From assembly GCF_963677125.1 (NCBI RefSeq), contig NZ_OY781882.1, positions 5,788,501 through 5,852,500 on the forward strand: 64,000 nt of DNA, given 5' to 3'. The position numbers and the translations under genes are program-made. Shown here piece after piece: positions 60,878-64,000 of the stretch; within the stretch, counting starts at the first letter, position 1; each line of letters starts with the position of its first letter. This DNA is from an uncultured Desulfobacter sp. (GTDB taxonomy: Bacteria > Desulfobacterota > Desulfobacteria > Desulfobacterales > Desulfobacteraceae). The notes under the pieces were generated by a model, which was not told the origin of the DNA, did not search any database, and worked only from the letters and a program-made list of their open reading frames with translations.

Positions 60878-62758
60878 CTAAAATCGGATGCTACATCCCG
60901 CATAAGCACTGGCAGGTTCCACATAAGTCACACCTTCATATGCTTTTTTTTCATTGAATAGATTGTCAATACCGGCAAATACGCGTATTCGGTTTGAAAA
61001 ATCCTTTGCAAGATAAAGATTAACAGTGACATATTCGTTTTTGTCTTCGCCATCGAGTTCATGCTGGTCACCGATATAGTTGATGCGGGTCGCCGCACGG
61101 AATTTGTAGTCAGGGTGATAATAGGTCAGCCTGAAAACGGCCTTTATATCCGAAGTCCCGGCCAGTTCTTCACCGGTTTCCTTGTTTTCCGTGTCCAGCC
61201 AGGTGACACTGGCCCCGGTAGTCAAGTGCCAGGGAAGTTTAATGTCTGTCCGGGCTTCAATACCTTGTGTGCAGGCTTGTGCAATGTTCTGATATTGGTA
61301 ATAGGTTATTTTATTTTTACCGGAACCTTCAGTGCGAATGAACTGTGCGTCAATCATATTGTCGATATCATTTCTAAATGCGGTGACACCGCCCGAAAAA
61401 CGGCCTTTGCTACCTTCCAGACCTATCTCATAGGAAAGAGACTCTTCGGGATCAAGATCTGGGTTGGGACTGTATACATATTTTGCCTTGTTGCGGTAGG
61501 AGGTAACAAACAGTTCTGAAATGGATGGGGCTCTAAATCCTTTGCCGATAGAGGCTTTAAGTCTGAGTTTATCAAAAATGCCATAGACCAGAGATGCTTT
61601 GGGCGAAAACTGGCCTCCGAATTCGGAATGATTGTCATAGCGCAGACCGGCTGTAAAATACAACGAAGAGAAAATTTCAAATTCATCCTGCATAAAAATA
61701 CTGGTGTTGTCCAGATCATTATCCGCACCTGTACTGTCTTCACGGCCCTCCTGCCTAAATTCGGCGCCAACGCTCAAAAGATGGTTTCCTATAAGCGGGC
61801 CGGTATACCTGGCCTCTACCTGGTTCAGCCAGCGTTCGGCATCCTCTTCACTGGTTACGGGCGCTGTGGGCGAAAATTGCATTTTATTTTCATGCTCGGA
61901 ACGATAGGCACGGACCAATAGATTCCCGTCCCGGGCGATCTGATTGTTGTACTCAAAAAAGTAATTGATCCGTTGGTCTTCGGCAGTTCGTTCTCGGCTC
62001 TGGCCCTGGTAAAACCGCTCCCCTTGGCGTTCCAGGTCAAAATAATCAAATCCTGCGCTTAGATTTGATGCATCGGTCAGTGCGTAGGATATCCGGCCTG
62101 CTGCGGAATTCAGATCTTTATCATCACCATCATCAGGGCTGGCACTGTCATCATCCCAGCCGCCGATGTTCTGGGTGGAACCTGACAGTATGAAAGCGGT
62201 TTTTCCCAGTTTAGACCCCACCCAGGCCGAGCCCATACCACCGTCGGAATCTTCATCCAGGTGACTTTTGTAGCGCATGGTCACTGCGCCTGACGACTTG
62301 TCCGGCGCCTTTTTGGTGATGATGTTAACCACGCCGCCGATGGCATCACTGCCGTATATAGCGCCGCTGGGTCCCCTTACGATTTCGATCCTCTGGATCA
62401 TGCTGACCGGGATCTGGTCTGTGCTGGTAAAATCTTTGTATCCGGCTGCCAGCCGCCTGCCGTCAATGAGTACCAGACTTCTTTTGGTTCCGGTTCCCCT
62501 GATGTTCGCGGTTTTGGCCCGGCCGGATGCTTCGGACACCATGAGACCCGTGGCCTGTTCCAAAACTTCGGCCACGCAAGTCGCCCCCATCTCTTCGATC
62601 TCCAGGTCGGTTATAACCTGAACCGATCCCGGTGCTTCTTCCAGGGTTTTTTCCGATATGGTGGCCGTGACCACCGTAGGGCTGATATTTACTTCAGCCC
62701 ATACTTGTAATGGAAACAGTAGAATTAATAATCCCATGAACTGCATTTTGGTTTTCAT
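60878..62758 (-). CDS. TonB-dependent outer membrane receptor
   Basis: A 626-residue outer-membrane receptor. A signal peptide covers about 1-21 (ending VWA). The plug domain spans about 25-150, with PTVVTATISEKTLEEAPGSV, NIRGTGTKRSLVLIDGRRLA and RIEIVRGPSGAIYGSDAIGG. The 22-strand barrel ends in a typical C-terminal aromatic residue (GCSIRF). It imports a ligand (iron complex, cobalamin or other metal) with TonB energy. GGAG precedes ATG 62758; the frame extends to 62839 but that is upstream of the promoter. A strong promoter lies inside a palindrome at 62786-62820. The next gene is the oxidase-like/binding-protein fusion. No tonB or exbBD gene is in the window. Confidence 0.93.
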   Translation of the reverse strand: MKTKMQFMGLLILLFPLQVWAEVNISPTVVTATISEKTLEEAPGSVQVITDLEIEEMGATCVAEVLEQATGLMVSEASGRAKTANIRGTGTKRSLVLIDGRRLAAGYKDFTSTDQIPVSMIQRIEIVRGPSGAIYGSDAIGGVVNIITKKAPDKSSGAVTMRYKSHLDEDSDGGMGSAWVGSKLGKTAFILSGSTQNIGGWDDDSASPDDGDDKDLNSAAGRISYALTDASNLSAGFDYFDLERQGERFYQGQSRERTAEDQRINYFFEYNNQIARDGNLLVRAYRSEHENKMQFSPTAPVTSEEDAERWLNQVEARYTGPLIGNHLLSVGAEFRQEGREDSTGADNDLDNTSIFMQDEFEIFSSLYFTAGLRYDNHSEFGGQFSPKASLVYGIFDKLRLKASIGKGFRAPSISELFVTSYRNKAKYVYSPNPDLDPEESLSYEIGLEGSKGRFSGGVTAFRNDIDNMIDAQFIRTEGSGKNKITYYQYQNIAQACTQGIEARTDIKLPWHLTTGASVTWLDTENKETGEELAGTSDIKAVFRLTYYHPDYKFRAATRINYIGDQHELDGEDKNEYVTVNLYLAKDFSNRIRVFAGIDNLFNEKKAYEGVTYVEPASAYAGCSIRF

Positions 62759-62785
62759 TTTTTCTCCTTTTCTTTTGTTAGTGGG

Positions 62786-62820
62786 TTTATATTGACTGAT
62801 ATTATCGTTGTCAATATAAA
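62786..62820 (-). promoter_or_regulatory. Consensus promoter inside a perfect 11-bp palindrome (TonB receptor)
   Basis: On the minus strand, TTGACA (62814-62809) and TATAAA (62791-62786) are separated by exactly 17 bases. The region is an inverted repeat: TTTATATTGAC (62786-62796) and GTCAATATAAA (62810-62820). The promoter lies 28 bases upstream of the receptor start, so a repressor binding the palindrome would block it; a metal-responsive repressor is an inference. Confidence 0.75.
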
Positions 62821-62935
62821 AAGTTAGCCTTCTGCGCAATTATATATAAAAACTAATATTTTTGAGGTGTGCAAAGTGTCGAGATGTTTGCTTTTTTATG
62901 TAGAATTTAAAGCGCTTAGGCGTTTCTCAATCCTT

Positions 62936-62977
62936 AAAAAGAAAAAAGGGCAGAGCCGGATTTCCGGTTCTGCCCCT
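62936..62977 (-). terminator. Intrinsic terminator after the orphan binding-protein transcript
   Basis: On the minus strand a GC-rich stem (GGGGCAGAACCGG with AATCCGGCTCTGCCC) is followed by TTTTTTC and a further T-rich run. It ends transcription before the TonB receptor promoter. Confidence 0.8.
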
Positions 62978-63038
62978 TTAATAAATACAAATTTTTTTAT
63001 AAAAAAGATTTGGGTAAGTTGATAAGATCTTACAAACT

Positions 63039-63233
63039 TTATTGTGTTCTGAGTCTGGGTGTCGATAGACCCGGTACCGCCTGTTTATTCGTAAGCGAGA
63101 TGCCGTTGTCGTCCCGTATGCCTTGCAATTTCGGCACAAACAAAATATCACACAGCGGGTTAAGCTCCGTGGCCATGGCCCTGGTTCCGGCAAGGGTCTT
63201 GGGAAACCGGGCCGCGACTAGTTTCAGAGGCAA
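63039..63233 (-). CDS. Short ORF, probably a truncated gene (low support)
   Basis: A 64-codon frame from a TTG at 63233, with GAGGAG about 7 bases upstream, 31 bases after the stop of the binding-protein gene. The product begins LKLVAARFPKTLAGTRAM and reaches LQGIRDDNGISLTNKQ. The last ~14 codons read through dispersed repeat copy 6, which suggests the natural 3' end was lost or never existed. I recognise no family and see no membrane segment. It may be a real small protein, or a relic of a larger gene cut by the repeat. Confidence 0.35.
   Translation of the reverse strand: MPLKLVAARFPKTLAGTRAMATELNPLCDILFVPKLQGIRDDNGISLTNKQAVPGLSTPRLRTQ
63040..63087 (+). repeat. Dispersed intergenic repeat, copy 6 of 6
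   Basis: Reads ATTGTGTTCTGAGTCTGGG, then TGTCGATAGACCCGG, then TACCGCCTGTTTA. It is the most distant copy in position (about 22 kb from copy 5). Confidence 0.7.
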
Positions 63234-63264
63234 GGTATGCTCCTCATGTTTTTTATATTCATGA

Positions 63265-64000
63265 TCACTCCTGGGTGCGTATAAGTTTTGCGCCCTGCAA
63301 AAGAATGGGTTTGGGTCTGATTCCCATTTTTTTCATCATCGTGACATTGATATACCGTTTGCCGTAGCTGTTTACCTCAATGGGAATCCGGTCCACCGGC
63401 GTTCCCTCCATGGCCTTGAGCAGCATCCTGGCGGAGGTCAGGCCTTGTTCCCAGCCGTTTTTGACGACGGCGCACATGGCCGCATAAGGGATTACCACAT
63501 GGTCCGTGGTGGCCACTGTTTTTCCAAAGGCATCTGCCACCAGGGGGCCGATCTCTTTATCATCCATAGGCCGTCCGTCAGTATCCGTTATGCCCCGTAA
63601 GGTCATTATGCACAGAAGGTCACACCCGGCCTTCAGCTCCTTGGCCATCGACAGAATTTCCCGCCGGTTTCCCGCCGTTTTAAAGTCTACAAATTTAGCG
63701 GAGTAGGTGCTGTATTCGCCATTCACCTGGGCTTGAATGGCCCGAATGGTCGGACTGTCTTTACCGATAATCCCCACCGTTTTAATGGTCGGAACCAGCT
63801 GCTGGGCAAAGGCGATGGTTTCGGCGACATGCAGCCGTTCAAGAATTCCCGACACATTCGATGCCGGATATCCGTATTTTTCCGGGGCTTCATTGACCCC
63901 GCAGAACATCACCGGTGTTTTGACCTTGTCTTTCAAATAGGGTACCACAAACATGGATTGGGCATTGTCATCGGCGGCAATCACGCCATCAGGCTGGAGC
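63265..64000 (-). CDS. ABC-type substrate-binding protein (5' end cut by window edge)
   Basis: The frame is open to the window edge; at least 245 residues of the C-terminal part are present, and no start is in view. NVSGILERLHVAETIAFAQQ, KTVGIIGKDSPTIRA and CDLLCIMTLRGITDTDGRPM fit the ABC_sub_bind (YtmI/TrpX-like, PF04392) family, periplasmic proteins that bind small organic ligands and often sit near sensor kinases or permeases. The continuing HVVIPYAAMCAVVKNGWEQG and RIPIEVNSYGKRYINV match its second lobe. The partner genes would lie past the edge. The downstream side holds only a short ORF and a terminator. Confidence 0.82.
   Translation of the reverse strand, partial: LQPDGVIAADDNAQSMFVVPYLKDKVKTPVMFCGVNEAPEKYGYPASNVSGILERLHVAETIAFAQQLVPTIKTVGIIGKDSPTIRAIQAQVNGEYSTYSAKFVDFKTAGNRREILSMAKELKAGCDLLCIMTLRGITDTDGRPMDDKEIGPLVADAFGKTVATTDHVVIPYAAMCAVVKNGWEQGLTSARMLLKAMEGTPVDRIPIEVNSYGKRYINVTMMKKMGIRPKPILLQGAKLIRTQE

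Noticed and set aside
1..64000. CRISPR array, tRNA or rRNA genes, prophage
   Set aside because: No regular direct-repeat/spacer series, cloverleaf, rRNA core or phage structural gene was recognised by eye; a dedicated RNA search could still find a small RNA.

Overview
The window looks like a chromosomal segment of a strictly anaerobic, sulfate-reducer-like deltaproteobacterium (Desulfobacteraceae, Desulfobacter-like). The grounds are a periplasmic Tat-exported [NiFe] hydrogenase beside c-type multiheme cytochromes, rubrerythrin and ferritin, a DVU0298-family protein, several large periplasm-sensing signal proteins, and moderate GC content. The species call is inference from gene content. No rRNA, tRNA, CRISPR array or phage block was seen.

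Layout. 1-3.0 kb (minus): a PHP histidinol-phosphatase (cut by the edge) overlapping an ADP-forming acyl-CoA synthetase. 3.2-5.3 kb: a decayed diguanylate cyclase split by a complete ISAs1-family insertion sequence with inverted ends and a 10-bp target duplication. 5.2-13.4 kb: a queuosine-tRNA mannosyltransferase homologue, an HD-GYP protein, a molybdopterin oxidoreductase, ClpB and a LeuT-fold-like transporter. 13.7-19.4 kb (plus): a TolC / membrane-fusion / RND efflux operon. 19.6-24.0 kb (minus): a hybrid histidine kinase with an amino-acid-type binding domain, then a chemoreceptor. 24.4-29.9 kb (plus): a redox block of c3-like cytochrome, hydrogenase small and large subunits, tetraheme cytochrome, a chemoreceptor carrying its own haem c motif, and a small zinc-ribbon protein. 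30.0-37.6 kb: diguanylate cyclase, glutathione peroxidase, a broken uvsE, FMN reductase, ferritin, UspA, an Nramp metal transporter and a sigma-54 activator. 38.0-47.8 kb: response regulator with TPRs, a ferredoxin cluster, a transglutaminase-like protein, PtsP, a third chemoreceptor and rubrerythrin. 48.0-59.2 kb: a 1282-residue sensor kinase, a lipoprotein hydrolase, an acyl-CoA dehydrogenase, DUF523 and FRG-domain proteins and a DASS anion transporter. 59.3-64 kb (minus): a TonB-dependent receptor with a strong promoter inside a palindrome, followed by an unusual fusion of an oxidase-subunit-I-like membrane module to a periplasmic binding protein, then an orphan ABC-type binding protein cut by the edge.

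The intergenic DNA is unusually structured. One ~50-60 bp motif occurs six times. A ~145 bp palindromic, MITE-like repeat occurs three times with a shorter relative, and two further palindromic elements lie at 52.1 and 53.8 kb. Two genes (a diguanylate cyclase and uvsE) are clearly broken.

The strongest candidates for something undescribed are the TonB receptor / oxidase-like binding-protein fusion unit (59.3-62.8 kb), the haem-c chemoreceptor embedded in the hydrogenase and cytochrome block, and the repeat families.
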